Shown here piece by piece: positions 11,601-28,453 of a stretch of 64,000 nt of DNA. A program made the position numbers and the translations under genes. Under the pieces are notes generated by a model. It was not told the origin of the DNA. It searched no databases and worked only from the letters and a program-made list of their open reading frames with translations. Each line of letters begins with the position of its first letter. The first letter of the stretch is position 1. Source of the stretch: Aphelenchoides besseyi (lineage: Eukaryota > Nematoda > Chromadorea > Rhabditida > Aphelenchoididae). The DNA is taken from NCBI GenBank assembly GCA_024699855.1, contig JAMPIQ010000001.1, positions 930,001 to 994,000 of the forward strand, written 5' to 3'.

Positions 11601-14600
11601 TGCTCAGCCCATGCCACAACATTCGCCTGCTGCTCGACGCCCAACAAGTGGACCACCACCAACTTGGCCACCAATGCCACAAGGTAAGCGATAGAATCAA
11701 TTGTGTATTGGTTGTTTTGAAGGCGATCCAAACGATCCGAATGCTCAAGGACATCATTTGCAACAGGCACCGATGATGCATCCCGGGTATCCGCCTTCTG
11801 GAATGCCTCCACCACCGCAATCTGGCTATTGGAACGTACCGCCGCATCAACAACGATATCCGGGACAATATCCCGGCGATCCATCGTTTCAACAACCTCC
11901 TCATATGATGCACTCTGGAGGGCCGCCAAATGTTTCTGGACATCCCTATTATCTTCAAGTTCCAACGCATCATCAACATGCCCCAACATCTACGGCTTCT
12001 CAATCGATTCCGACAAGTAATGGAAACGAAGATGAAGAAACAAGACGGCGACTTCAACAACCGAATTTGCCACCAAACGTGCATCACGTATCTCCCGGTT
12101 ATCCTCAACAGCCACAACCCGGAATGCATGTAAGTGAACGAACGGGCAGTTCGCAAAACAGAAAACTCATTCGAACGCATTTCGCTTTTAATTTTCCGAG
12201 CAAACCGGTCGATTCGTTTTTCTCTCAACACGTCGTCTTAATAACTGTGTTCATTTTCAGCCGTCAATGCATCCGGCACACTCGAATATTCCCGGACAAC
12301 CTCCACCACAAATGATGCCACCACCCGGAATGGGAATGCAGTCTCATCCAATAAACGTTCAGCAGCAGCAGTATAGCAAGAGTCAAATGTTGAAACCGCA
12401 ACAACGTGAAGCCGTTGAGAAATTGGTCGGTCAGCCGTCGGATATGGTTCCACCACAGGCCATACCGCAACGTCGAAATTTCTTCGAACAACTTGTTCTT
12501 CTGAACGATCAACAAGGAAAAGAACCGTTGACTGCCGCTCCACAAGTCTCGAAAACGACCGTCGATTTGCATCGTCTGTACATAGCCGTGAGAAGACGTG
12601 GAGGCTTCGAACAAGTGAGTTGGATGGCAAAAGAAACGAGTAATCAAAAATTTCTTCAGGTCACGAAAGACAAAATGTGGAAACAACTGTGTACGTGATT
12701 CGAAAGTATTTCCCCGTTCACATTTACCCTCTTTTTCAGGTGTTGAAGCCAATCCAAGAATGACGGAATCTTCAGCCGCCGGTTATCAGCTTCGACGGCA
12801 CTACCTGAAGTACTTGTTGGCTTTGGAGTGTCAAGAGACAGGACAAAACAAAGAAGATTTGGAAGCATTTGCAGACAAATTGAAAAAGAAGAAAAAGGAG
12901 AAAGAACCAACACAACCTTCAACTCCAGGAGCTCCGGGATCGGTTGCCGGACCACCAACGCCGTCTTCGATTCGATCTGCAGCCACACCAACACCTCAAC
13001 ACACTCAACAGCAACAACAACAACAGCAACCGCCACCTCAGCCCAGTCCGAGCTCTTCAGTTGGAGCCGCTCCAGCACGAATGTCGCCGTTTCCCGGAAT
13101 GCACGGTTGGTTTTTGCTCAAACTTTTAATGTGCCTTCAAAAAAGAATGGAAACATACACAAAACTCGTATCTTTCATTTGCATGTTTAATTGCAATCTC
13201 TTTCGCTACACATTAATTGGGGCCCTGGGTCTGAGAGCGCAGCTGATTTTCAGGTGTCATTTAAAATTTGGGTTGTCGTGAGACCTTTTGGTCTTTGAAT
13301 CGACGGTGCGTGTTATTTTCCATTTAGTCGAAATGGCAAACGCGATCACATGAATTTCTGTGGGGCTTTTCAAAGAGCGGTCTCCTTGTCGACCGATATT
13401 CGTGCGAAAAGTAATAAGCCCAGTGGTAATTACTTGGGGCGGTTTATTTTTGGAGAGGAGGTCCTACGGTTTGTTGTACAATTCTTGTCCTTGCAACGCC
13501 ACTTGTCGTCGCTGCTTTTCCAATTAAAAGCGTTTAACTGACAGGTCGAGCGGATAAAAAGGCTGATAGTCGGAAATAAAGAGTCCACAAGTAACACAAA
13601 GTGATGAGTCAGAGTGATCAACATTTCGATCTTTTGCACAGAAGCATGGAACCAACCTGGAGACGAAACCTTCAGGATCCAAAGCCGCGCGATCGTGGAG
13701 ATTGCCGAATCGACGGTTGGACGACCATCAACTTACTAGTGAAATTCAACGGAAACATCCAAAAGTTACAGTGCAGTCGAAGAGCGTTGAAAAGTCCCCG
13801 ACCGGTGGGTTTTGAGAAAATAGCCGTGCACTGTTTTCCGAATCCCGATGTCCGGCCCCGCATCGATGAACTTTAGGGCGCCATTTGTCCGCTGGAGCGT
13901 TTTGTCGTTCTCACCGCGAATTTGTGCGGCACGTGAATTGAAGTTTTCGAATCGCGTTTTATGGGCGTGACTGTCGGAAAGAACACGAAATCCGATTCGA
14001 AACCAAAATTCGTTATTTCTACTTGCTGTCCAATAAGAATGGACGCAGAAAAGTGATCGTCCATATGGTCACTCGGACGTCGTTTCCCGCCAATTTTTTC
14101 GCGTGTTCTTTGAACTTGTCGTCGTGTGTTGTTCCGTCCATTTCCGTTTCGAACGATGACGTCAATTTGGTGCGCCGACGAAGCCGCACCGCGCCCGCCC
14201 CGCTAATCACTTGGGTTCCGCTTTTCGAACTTGTAGTTTGTGTTCGCAAGTCCACTCGAGAAACCGATGGGTGAAGATGGCGATTATGGCCAACCTCAAA
14301 CGTGCATTCAAGTTTGTTGGATTTGTTGATATCCGATGAAATGATCGTCGTGGAAGCAATTTCTCCAGCAATCTTTTTGGTCACAACCACTCTGCGAATT
14401 GCTAAGCAAAAGCCCTCCGGAGCCGATTCGTCAGCAACCGTTTTGCCTCGTGCCCGTCCCCTACGAAGCCAAAGGGGGAGGCAGAGAGCGGAGACCGCTG
14501 TCAAATGCACACGAAGCCAATGGTGCGAAATTACCAAAAAAACGGCCGAAGAAGCGAAAAAATTTTGTTCGCCCAAAAAGAAACTGCGCCGTTTTCGGGC

Positions 14601-17600
14601 ACACGAAACTCGCGAGTTTTCCCTCTCCAACGACGCTTGTTAAGACCGTCGTCCGCGTTGATTTTGGGTTTTGGAAGAGCGCTCTGTTGGAATTTTGGCT
14701 TCTTTTTTGCTTGCGCCAACGTCTCTCCTCCCAGCCATCTTGTGTGTTTCGGATAGTTTGGCACGCTTCACGGCGCAAAGAGAGGGAAAGTCGGGCGTTT
14801 GGTTCTCTCAACGCTTTTTCGTCTCTACGCTGCGGCGAATTTTTTCTTCGTGCGTTTCCACTCCTCACAAACGTGTCCGATTTTTTGGGAACGCGCAAAA
14901 AAAGAGCGACGATTCGCGCCGTTGAGGTTCCATTAGTTAAATTTTTCGTCTTTTCCCCCGCGTCTCGAAATGTCCATTTGATGGTCCCGTTCGAGAATTT
15001 CCGTTGTGTCCACTGGATTTGTGTCGGCGCGCTCATTTGGCTCGCATTCAACGTCACTTTTTTATGACCACTCGCGTTTTCATGTCGAAAAATCGCCATT
15101 CTCCTCGTTCCTTTGTTTGTTTGTGATTAATGGGTTGCATTGGGAGAGTGAGCGTGTGAAAGTGATTAATCAGCAAGCTCAAAGAACACCACTTGAGGGT
15201 GTGGTGGTCTTGGAACTACTGTGTTACACATCTTTAATCACAATAAGTCCTTTTACATGTTAATCTGATAACCAATTTGGTGTCATAATATCGCTCTTAC
15301 ACGTGCTCAAAGAGCTTTAATAGGGTTCTCGTGCTTTGTTCGATTTTGTTACCGTTTTTTGCGTCACTAAATCACAGAAACTGCGACAATGTTCTTCTCA
15401 TCTAGATCCTCATCTCGCTGTTACTATCGATTAGAACACGAAGGTCATTCGGCCAATTCCAACCATAACGTCGGGCATTAACAGCTATTGGCCAGTAGGG
15501 CCGCAGTTCAGTAATACAACGACGGTAAATGGCGTGTCAGCGTGCGCACCGTCTTTGTACACTCAACCCACATCATATCCATCTGCTAATCCATTGGCCA
15601 CCGATCATCGTCAGTCACGGCCAATCGGCGTTCTAGAGCAACCGGCTGAATTGCGAACTCTACAGCAATCAAGCGAATATCCGGTTTGGAGCACAGGGCA
15701 ATCGATGTATCCAACGAAGACCGTCGAACCGATTTCTATGAGCCCGTTAGCAACACCAAACTCAACGAGCAAACCGCGACGACGCAAATCATCGACTGTC
15801 GACTCGTCGAAAGGGACTTCAAATTCTGCAGAACGCAAGAAAATGAAACGACAAGTTAAACAGGAATCATCACCACCAGCAACCGCGATCTCAACTCCGA
15901 TGCTTCAACCACCTCCCTATAGTATTGCAAATCCCAGTTTTACGAACAATTTCTACGCTAACCCATCACCCTATCCATCAAATGGTTTTGATTATCGAAT
16001 GCAGAGTTCCGGTCGTAATTCGAACTTCATTTACGCTCCGGCTGTCTCGATTCCCAATTTAGCGGTTGTAAGTACGGCATCAACGTCTACGGCCAATTCT
16101 CCGTTTACTGCGTCTCCAGCTCGATCCGGTCATACACCGCAAAACTTCTATGCAGCAAACTATTCGACATCAACATCCACTCAACAACAACAACAACCGT
16201 CTCCCTACGCCAACGGATCACTTCAATTACCCGGTTACAATCAAAGATCGACATCTCAACGTTCGTCGCCATTTCCCGCTTCACCAAATCAACAGCTCAT
16301 TCCGCCGCCATCATCGAACGACAACTCACTTTCACCTCAACCTTGGCATCCGAATCGAAACGCCGCATTTCTACAGGGCCATTCAGCAGCTCCATCACCT
16401 CAACCTCCAAATCGAATTCCTCAAATTCAACCTTCACCTAATTATCCATATCCGTACGCATATCCCACCACTTCATATCGCAATACAATTCCTCCCGGTT
16501 TTCCATCAGTCGCTTATCATCCATCCCCTGCTCATTCTTATCCCGGATGGTCTGCGCATCAATACCCGAGATACGGTAAGTAGAGGAGATTAGTTGGCTT
16601 CCAATTTGATGGTCATTTTGTTGTTTACAAATTACTCGGAATGACCGAAATCTCCTTCTCAACTTCCAACGGATAAGCCAAACAAAATCCTCTGTAGCTA
16701 AAACGCGTTGGGCATTTCGTCCTTTGGTCCTAATGAGAATTACGGATTCCTGGATGATATTGGCAGCTGAACTTCGGGGCATCTTAACCGTTGTCATGAC
16801 AACTGCGTTTTCACGCGTTGCTATTACTAACGTTAAAATTCGAAACGAAGTGGAACGAGTTGAAAAAATTGACAACATTTTCTTCAGGCACATTAAAAAT
16901 CTATTAAATAGACAACAAGATTAACTGTAAATGTTTTTGTTTAGGTCCACCACAAAATCACGGACCACCGGCTGGATATCCGCACCCAAACGGTGATCCG
17001 AATGCTGCAGCCTACTATTACGCTCAACAACAACAACATGCGGCTATGGCTGCGCAACAACAGGGACTGGGACCACCGCCTCAACACATGGCGCCTCCCG
17101 GAACGGCCAATTGGCCTCCTCATCAGCCTGGAGCCATGCAACCGCCTCGTTTTGCTATGCCCGGCAAACTACAACAAATGCCTCCTGTATCATCAGCTGC
17201 CGACTTTCGACGACCTCAACCACCTCCCGGCTCGATGGGAACTCCGAATCCACCGACTTCGTACTTTCCACCAATGCACGCGAGTTCTCCGAGCATGCCA
17301 TCACCGGGATCAGCACAACAACGTCAAATGGTAAGTCAAATCGAACAGTTCGATTTAATCATGTTAAATTTCAGCAACAACCGCCTACAAATCAACCGAT
17401 TCCGAACACGCCGGCAAGTGCATCAAATTTTGTGCCACAACCTCAACAAGTTCCGTCACAACCCGTTCCATCGACTACGAACTCGTTGCCGTCAACTGGA
17501 CCGCCACAACAGTCGATGGCAACAACCGCCTCGCCGTTCCCGCACTCCAATCAGCAGCCCGGTGCTTCGACAACAACCAATGCGACTCCTGCGCCGTCGT

Positions 17601-20251
17601 TCATGCATTCAGCCCATCAGCAGCCACAACAAATCTCCAATGGCACTTTTGGACAGATTTCTCATCATCATCAACCGATGCAACCGCATCCGAACACACG
17701 AATGAACGTTCCCTTTGGCCACCAACAACCGTCGATGATTTCGGCGGGACAATTCCCACCGCAAAGTTTAGAAAGTCTAACAAGGACGGCAATCAATAAG
17801 CGAAGACCTCGAATGGCAGCTCGTGACTATGCCGCCATTCCAACTCAACAACTGTGTATGGCTTTGCGTTGTGGTCAACAAATGGAATTGACGTTTGCGT
17901 TGAATGCGCTCACCGCTCTGCTCTACGACGATACCCATTGGCCACCATTGCAGCTCGCAAACGAACCGCAGTTGTTGTCGTTGATCACCGAACACTTGCG
18001 AGCCACATTGGCGATTCTATATCCGAAAGTCTTCACCGTGAACTCCTTTGCCGAAACACTTCCCGACACTTATGAATTCGATCCTAATGCCTTCGACGAG
18101 AAACCATACGCTGATGTTCGAACTGAAAAGTTAAATGGCAAAGACAAATCGGATCTAAGTCGCAAATCGTCGCTGGTCGATGCCTCAAATTTCCAATTGA
18201 ATGACGATGAAAAAATTGCCGGTTTGTCAACGAAACTCAAAGCTTCGCAACAAACGGCGTCCGGTTCAAACCACGTACTTGGAAATTACACGCTTCGAAC
18301 ACGAACTAACCGTCGAGTTTACGTCGAACGAAGAGCTCAACGTCCCCTGCAACTTGAACGATATTATCGTAAACTGCAAAAGAATGGTGAGTTAATCGCA
18401 TGCCCTAAGAGTATGTAAAAGCAAAATTTAAGACACAAAAACCGAGAACGACTGCGAGATTCCGACCTCCGAACTTCGACGACAAATGGAGTTGGGTACC
18501 GGTTCATCGATTGCCGATCGAGTCTATCACAACCTTCAAACGGCCTTGAACGCACGGAAATCGCTGAAAAGACGAAACTACTCGATGGCCGATTTGATTG
18601 CAAAGAAGCGAGCTTTGGAAGAAGAGATAGAAGTTGACGATGAGCAGATCGAATCAAACAAAACCGTTCAAAAAACCGAACATGTAAGTTTTAGAATGCT
18701 TGAAATGAATAACCTAGTATCTCTAGAGTCCCGAGTTTTTCTATCGCAAAGCACATCCGTGGGAGGTTTGGGACCGTTTTGCAAAACCCGACTGTTCGTT
18801 GTTGTCGCGCCAAGTCCCGGTTATGGAACGCGATCCGACCATCCAAGAGCTTACCGATCGTGCTCTCTGTCTTTCCAACATTCTTCGTGGTTTTGCGCAA
18901 ATCAATGGCAACGAACAGTTCATGCATATCAATCGTCCGTTGTTGTACGTTCTCGGTCGAATTCTAATGTTGATGGTTGGTGAGGATGAGCAGCAAAGAC
19001 AAGCAAGAGAGGAAGCAACCGTTAAGTCAACAAGCGAACTGAAGGAATCGATAAAGAAAGAACCGTCGACTGAGTCAATGGAAACAATATCCACGAATGG
19101 AAACCCTGAAGTTGCGACGAACTCAAAAGAAACGGATGTTGAAGAAGTCGAAATGCCAGTGAAGCCACGAGTGTGTTCGCCTGAACGCGATTCCGACGAT
19201 AAACTGCTGATGGAGACGGCGAATTCGCTGCGTGATGATGCATTTGTTATCTTGGCCCAACTCTCGCAATTCACCGATTTGTACGGATTCGAAGCGGAGA
19301 TCACTCATCCACTACTCGACGCGCTTCTTCACTGGGCGGTAACAACGAACGTTCAAGCTCAAGATCCAATTGCTCCGGGAATCATTTCACCTCGTGCGTA
19401 TGTTTTCGAAATTGTTTCGAAATATTCGCTTTTGGAACGAAACGTCGATTTACTGCTGTCGACGGGAACATGGCCACGATTGGAGGAATTCGTTCGTGTT
19501 GTTTGTAACTTCATCTCCATGGCCGAAGAACTACCGACTCGGTACGTCGATTTCTGTTCATTCAATATCTTACTCGTTGGTTTTAGCGAATTTGCGATCG
19601 TAATTTTGAACGCTATTTCTGCCGCTTCTGAACCGGTTTGTCTCGTTGCTGCTCAAGAAACTTCGGTTATTCACTCGTTGATCTCGTTCCTTGAAATCGC
19701 CGAACAGAATATGGCGACGGTAATTCCGAACCGATCAGTGTGGTTGAACCTTCTTCTTGTTTTCAGATAGCAAGTACCGACGGTTTGGATGCGTTGCGCG
19801 ACAATCCGGAACGCATCGGCACCTCCATTCCGATGCTTCGACGAGTGGCTCAGATCCTCGTCAATTTCGTGCATCACGAATTGTGTCGGGAGCCGTTCAA
19901 AGTTCACGAAAACAAACTTCTTTCGTTGGCTGTTTCTCATGTTGTATGTTGAATGACTAATCATTAACACTGGGAATCATTTTTCAGATGGACTCTCAGG
20001 TCGCGAACAAACTGACGAATGTGCTCTACGAAATTCAACAGACCGCTTCGGCGGTGCCGGACGGTGAAAATCAGATTTCGGACGACGAGTACGAGCGTTT
20101 GGCCGCAATGTTTCCGTCATGCAATTGGAGAATAACCGACGACGAGCAACCACCGCCGGTGCCCGATGCCTCGATTTTGAAGACCAACTCAATTCTTCAG
20201 CCTATTACGTTTGTTTTAAACATTCACTCAATTGATTTACTTTGGTGTTGA
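8678..20251 (+). CDS. ARID1: ARID1/OSA (BAF250) subunit of SWI/SNF chromatin remodeller
   Basis: This is the signature DNA-binding subunit of the BAF-type SWI/SNF complex (Drosophila osa, C. elegans let-526). About 15 exons sum to roughly 1,900 residues. The N-terminal third is Pro/Gln/Ser-rich (SGMPPPPQSGYW) with a short CAA/CAG poly-Gln at about 13006-13032. The ARID domain is encoded at about 12475-12850: RRNFFEQLVLLNDQQGKEPL, RLYIAVRRRGGFEQ, then MWKQLC and GYQLRRHYLKYLLALECQ. A second low-complexity stretch follows (15.5-17.8 kb). The C-terminal BAF250 region has two parts, TFALNALTALLYDD (about 17.9 kb) and RALCLSNILRGFAQINGNEQ through HPLLDALLHWAV and NVDLLLSTGTWPRLE (18.8-19.6 kb). 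Introns are tiny except 9158-11511 and about 13106-15499. The 5' border of the exon near 15.5 kb is uncertain (AG at about 15434, 15484 or 15499). The stop at 20251 is inferred from the last open exon. Confidence 0.9.
9158..11511 (+). other. Large intron of ARID1 (2.35 kb)
   Basis: The donor GTAAGC follows the exon ending QPPGQMPP, and the acceptor AACTTTCAG precedes the exon opening with the residues QRSPHPGHSDG. Open frames inside run on both strands without domains. Introns elsewhere in the gene are near 40 nt, so this one probably carries regulatory DNA or an alternative promoter. I recognise no nested gene or repeat. Confidence 0.75.
13106..15499 (+). other. Second large intron of ARID1 (about 2.4 kb)
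   Basis: The exon ending SPFPGMH stops at a GTTGGT donor near 13106, and coding resumes near 15435-15500 with PQFSNTTTVNGVSAC. The exact acceptor is unresolved. The interior has CG-rich stretches and open frames on both strands, but no domain and no RNA gene that I can see. Confidence 0.55.
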
Positions 20252-20402
20252 GTTTATCTGTATTGATTAAATATAATATTTGTTTGGATCCGTTTAATGA
20301 ACAAGGAACAGCGATTAGCAAACGTGAAGAAAAAAGAGACACTTGAAGTGCTTAGATCAACAAAGAACATGGGAGGATTGTAAGATCAATTAACATTCGT
20401 GA

Positions 20403-24567
<4,165 letters not shown>

Positions 24568-25010
24568 ATTTCACGAGCAACTTGTCGAATTTCTCTACGA
24601 ATCAAGAAGCACAAAGCAAAAAATAGACCGCGTCAGTTACGAAAACTTTGGTTGAGTTCCACGACTATTGATTCTCGGTGACTAAACGAAAAACCCTCAT
24701 TGTGTTGAAAGATCGATGCTTTTGCACAATCTAGTAGTGTGTGAAAAGTCTTCACATTATTCGAACATGTAAAGACGATTAGTTTGCAATTTTATGGCCA
24801 TCAAAAGTGTTAGAAGCGATTTTAAGAGCTTACAAAAGAAGTAACAAAAATGCAGTTTCAGAGGTACAAATGCATCATAGATAGAAATGTACACTGACTA
24901 TGGACTTTCGGCTTCGTTTGCTATTAAGTGCTTGTAAACGTTTTTTAGTGGCTTCACGCTCTAATTTCCGACCTTAAGTTTATGCAAATGTCTGTGTATT
25001 TTGTGTTTCA
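24568..25010. promoter_or_regulatory. Divergent promoter between RPB2 and the kinase gene
   Basis: This is 443 bp separating the start codons of two divergent genes, so both promoters and 5' UTRs must lie here. A CATTCAG acceptor-like site at 25049-25054, just past this region, could be a trans-splice site for the kinase mRNA. No other element is recognisable. Confidence 0.5.
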
Positions 25011-27048
25011 ATGAATTTGGAGTCATTTGTCGACTCATCGACATTTGCATTCAGTTGTTTCGAAATGATAAAGAAGGTGTTGACCACTCCCGATCGACCT
25101 ATTGATGCATCAAGCAAAATGGCCGAGTTGACGGACTTTGTATACGATCATTCCAACACTTTTCCTGAATCTACCGATGAAGCTCCAGTTAAGGAGAAAC
25201 GTTATTTAGAAAAGAAGTGGAGCGGAGGTTTGGAAGACTTCGAGATTCAAGGACGTTGGGGTTACAACTGGTTGGTGTTCGTGTGGTAAACTACGATCAG
25301 TTTTTAGGTACGGTGACATATTTTTGATCAAAAATCGTCGTCAAGGAAATATGTCGTGTGTGTTGAAAACAACTCGTGTTTATCAATCGATTCAATGGCC
25401 GTTGGTATGTTGCTTGTATTGTTATGATCTGATCGAGCTTCAGCGTTTTGAATTGGCGGCTCTTTCTGAATTAAAACACGAAAATTTGCTTGAAGTACAA
25501 CGAGCGTTCGTTCGCTACGGCGTTCTTTTCACACTCTTTCCTGCACACATTAATGTTGAAGACATTGTGAGCGTTAAGAGCTCATCTAATCTACTTTCCA
25601 ACATTTTGTAAGCCGAATGCCGATATCTATATGAAGAGTTTAGACCCGGTTTTCTCTCGACCACAATGCCGATGCCCGTCTTGAACTCGTTAATTGGTCA
25701 ACTTTATTGTGCAATTATCTTTCTTCACCAAAACGATTTGATGCATCTGGATCTGAAGGTTATTTGTGAAGTGTATGATAGGCAGACAATGATTGTAGCC
25801 TTCAAATTTGGTTCTTACGGAGGACGGAATATTGAAATTGTGCGACTTAGCTGTTTCCCAACAACTTGCAGCTTCCGAGTTCCACGAGTTTCATCGTTTG
25901 GCCGAATCTCAACGTTTTGTTGCTCCGGAAATTGCGCTCAACAAAAAATTTGATCGTCGTGCTGACACCTGGTGCTTCGCTTTGTGTTGTATTCAATTGG
26001 TCCATGGTCTGCGTCCGTATGAAATTGCAGACATTGATCTCAACGGCACGATTAGTCCATTGGTATCAGCAACCAAAGAAAAGGTTTCTTCTGATTGATT
26101 GTCTGTTTTATTTTGTCATTCTAGCAAGTTCCATTGGATTGGATCTACTGTAATGGTCACGCGTTGGAGCGTTCGATGCCATTGGCAATGAGCTCGTTCA
26201 TCCAAAACTGTTTGATTGGCCGTGCAAGTCATCGTCCGTTGCTCAGCGATTTCCGTGACCACGAGTTCATTCGCGGTTGCCACGTTGATCGTGAGCTTTT
26301 GGTTAGAGAATTGCTAACTGATTGTAAGTTCAAGATTTAGATTTTATTCTTATTGTTTTAGCGTTACGCTCTCAATATCACAAACAACGCGTCAAGACAG
26401 CAAAACAACAAAACAAACAGTTGGATTACAATACGCGACACGCTTACTGGATCAAAAACTACGTCAAGGAAATGTGGTATCGTGCCAATGATGATCCGGT
26501 TATTCACATAATTGCATTGGAGCCGCGATCTTCTCGTGTGCGTTTTGGTTCAGTAACTCTCGTATTATTGTTTTTAGCGTCGTGAACTCGAATTTCCGCT
26601 CGGCACAAAATTCAAAAGCCGTTTGTTGGATGAAGAGCTTCGACACCGCTTGTTTGAGTGGTTGGATGACCGCACTTTCAGGTGAAGTTGAAGCACAACA
26701 ATTAAAATGATCGCTTTCAGTTTACACAACTTCTACCAACTTGCAACCAAAGTCTTGAACTTGTTCGCCGACTTCAAACGAGCTCGTGATGAACGTTTCT
26801 ATTGCACCACTCTTGTTATGCATCCCGAGCCCAACTATCCGGCCATGGAGGTCGATTGCAGTTTGAACGAAGTTCAAGGACACGAATTTGTCTATCTCAT
26901 CTACATTGCTGACGCTCAATGGATGGATGAAACGGCTGAATGGTTGAAGAGCACTGAGCACTATCTGTTCAAAGCTGGTTACTGCAAAGAGGGGGTTATG
27001 AAAAACGCTTATCGTCGTCTTCGCCACATGCTCAAAACGGTGAAATAA
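25011..27048 (+). CDS. Divergent MAP2K-like protein kinase with a unique C-terminal region
   Basis: The first ATG is at 25011. An in-frame ATG at 25065 just after an acceptor-like TTCAG may be the real start. After an acidic leader comes a kinase domain: a glycine-loop equivalent (GRWGYNWYGDIFLI, split by an intron at about 25270), the ATP-anchoring Lys in CVLKTTR, an alphaC-like EL..LKHENLL, a catalytic loop HLDLKPSN (HRD changed to HLD, Asp kept), KLCDLAVSQQL in place of the DFG-type KLCDFGVSGQL of MAP2Ks, VAPEIAL for APE, and ADTWCFALC for DxWSxG. Both catalytic acids and the Lys remain, so activity is possible. About 250 further residues follow (from LRSQYHKQRV to the end) that I cannot place in a family. 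One exon border near 25.57-25.65 kb is unresolved. AATAAA lies at 27093. This is probably a nematode-specific or fast-evolving STE-group kinase. Confidence 0.72.
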
Positions 27049-27092
27049 TGTTCGTTTTAATTCTGAACAAAAAGTGAAGTATGTATCAGAAA

Positions 27093-27098
27093 AATAAA
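27093..27098 (+). terminator. Polyadenylation signal of the kinase gene
   Basis: An AATAAA lies 45 nt past the TAA stop. Confidence 0.55.
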
Positions 27099-27194
27099 CG
27101 TCTTTGAGCGAACTTTCATTTTAATCTTACACCCAAAATAATTGACTCTTGATTCCAACAAAATTTGTCAAAGTACTTGAATACAAAACGGTTT

Positions 27195-27265
27195 TCGTCC
27201 CACTGAGAATCGAACTCAGATTGTTGGATTCAAAGTCCAAAGTGCTGCCTTTACACCATGGGACG
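27195..27265 (-). tRNA. tRNA-Gln (anticodon TTG)
   Basis: Read on the minus strand, this is a complete cloverleaf of about 71 nt. The 7-bp acceptor stem pairs CGTCCCA with TGGGACG and is followed by discriminator A. The A-box region is TGGTGTAAAGGCAGC, the anticodon stem is TTGGA/TCCAA with loop CTTTGAA (anticodon TTG), and the T-arm is CTGAG-TTCGATT-CTCAG. There is no intron. The first pair is C1-G72, whereas eukaryotic tRNA-Gln usually starts with G; otherwise it is standard. Confidence 0.93.
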
Positions 27266-27451
27266 GATGTCTCTGAGAGCTCACCAGCGAGTGTTCTTTC
27301 CGTCCGCCCATCAAAACGAGAAGCCGAAAGGCGCTGGCGACCAGCAAATGATTAGAAGGTTAGTTTGTGCGATTTGTTGTCAAGATTTATTTACTATTGT
27401 TGTTTTTCAATTGTGGCGAACTAGTACTTCAATTGTCTATTACGCATACAA

Positions 27452-28248
27452 TCACAACTCGTTATTCGAAAAACTACCACATTGAATTCGTTTGACGTGC
27501 CAACCGTCTTCTCCCTCTTCTTCACTGATACATCCGCCAAGAAGCGGAGTTTCGTTGGCCTCGACAAAGTCGGTGACTATTCCTGCATCCTCGGTCTTAG
27601 TCTTTGGCTCGTAATCTGATTCAATATCAACGGATGTCATCTCGGAAACACAATCGAGAGTCGGATCGGAGAGATCGACAATTTGACGATTGATCGAGTT
27701 GACACGCTCGCGAAATGCCTTCTAAACGTAATTATAATAGTTGAAAAGCTATAAAAGCAAACCTCCGAACTCCAACCGACAGGCGAGTTTTGTTGTTGGA
27801 GCCAACTCTCAACTTTCTCAGCTGCTCCAACGATCTCATTCGGGATCTTGTTCCATTGAACTGCAGACAACTTGTACGCCATTTCACCGACTGTTTGTTC
27901 TATCGCTTCGATGGCTCGATCTGAAATCCATTCGCCTAACACAAACACCAAAAACTCACCACAACTCAAATTGCTCGGTTTGTTTTTGTCTAACTCGACT
28001 TGCTTCCTAAACACATGGATTTACTGTCATGCTCAAATAACTAACCCTTGATCGTTGTTGTCTTTCGATTCATCAACAAAGTCGATACGCAAATCAAGTT
28101 TTGCGTCCGGTTTCTTGAGGTACGAGCAAACGGAGTGTCGTACGAACTTCTGAGCCGACTTAAATTCATCGACATCGTCGGTGATAGTCAAGTTCTCTTC
28201 GGAATTCCATTCTTTTGCGGTACTGCTCGCCAATTCCATCCACGCCAT
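27452..28248 (-). CDS. Orphan acidic, partly helical protein, unknown function
   Basis: I do not recognise the family. Four exons with introns of about 35-50 nt join in phase to roughly 210 residues. The start (MAWMELASSTAKEW) follows an acceptor-like CCACAG by five nt, suggesting trans-splicing. It reads through KFVRHSVCSYLKKPDAKLDL, then RAIEAIEQTVGEMAYKLSAV and AAEKVESWLQQQN (probably amphipathic helices), and ends in an acidic tail with ISEEEGEDGWHV. No signal peptide, membrane segment or cysteine motif is visible, so it is probably cytosolic or nuclear. The tail faintly recalls acidic 'EEEGxDGW' tails of other proteins, but nothing else supports homology. Consistent phase across the splice sites makes the gene itself fairly safe. 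Confidence 0.6.
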
Positions 28249-28453
28249 TTCAGCTGTGGAGTTCAAGTCAAAATGAAATCTCTTGTAAACTATGAGATAA
28301 AATTTTATGTTCCAAGATCTTTTATGCAAATCAATTTCACTGAACAATAAGCCTTAAAGTCAACAAGAGCATGCCCAAGAGTAACAGGATGCTCATACGC
28401 TTATCGAACCTATTGCGGCAACATAATCTCGCCTTTGTACGTTTATTGTATGC

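Noticed and set aside
13006..13032. CAA/CAG microsatellite
   Set aside because: It is the in-frame poly-Gln of ARID1, ordinary for this family, and not a separate repeat element.
27452..27640. Similarity of the acidic EEEGEDGW tail to autophagy protein ATG3
   Set aside because: The rest of the protein has none of the ATG3 E2-like core motifs, so the match is a short acidic coincidence.
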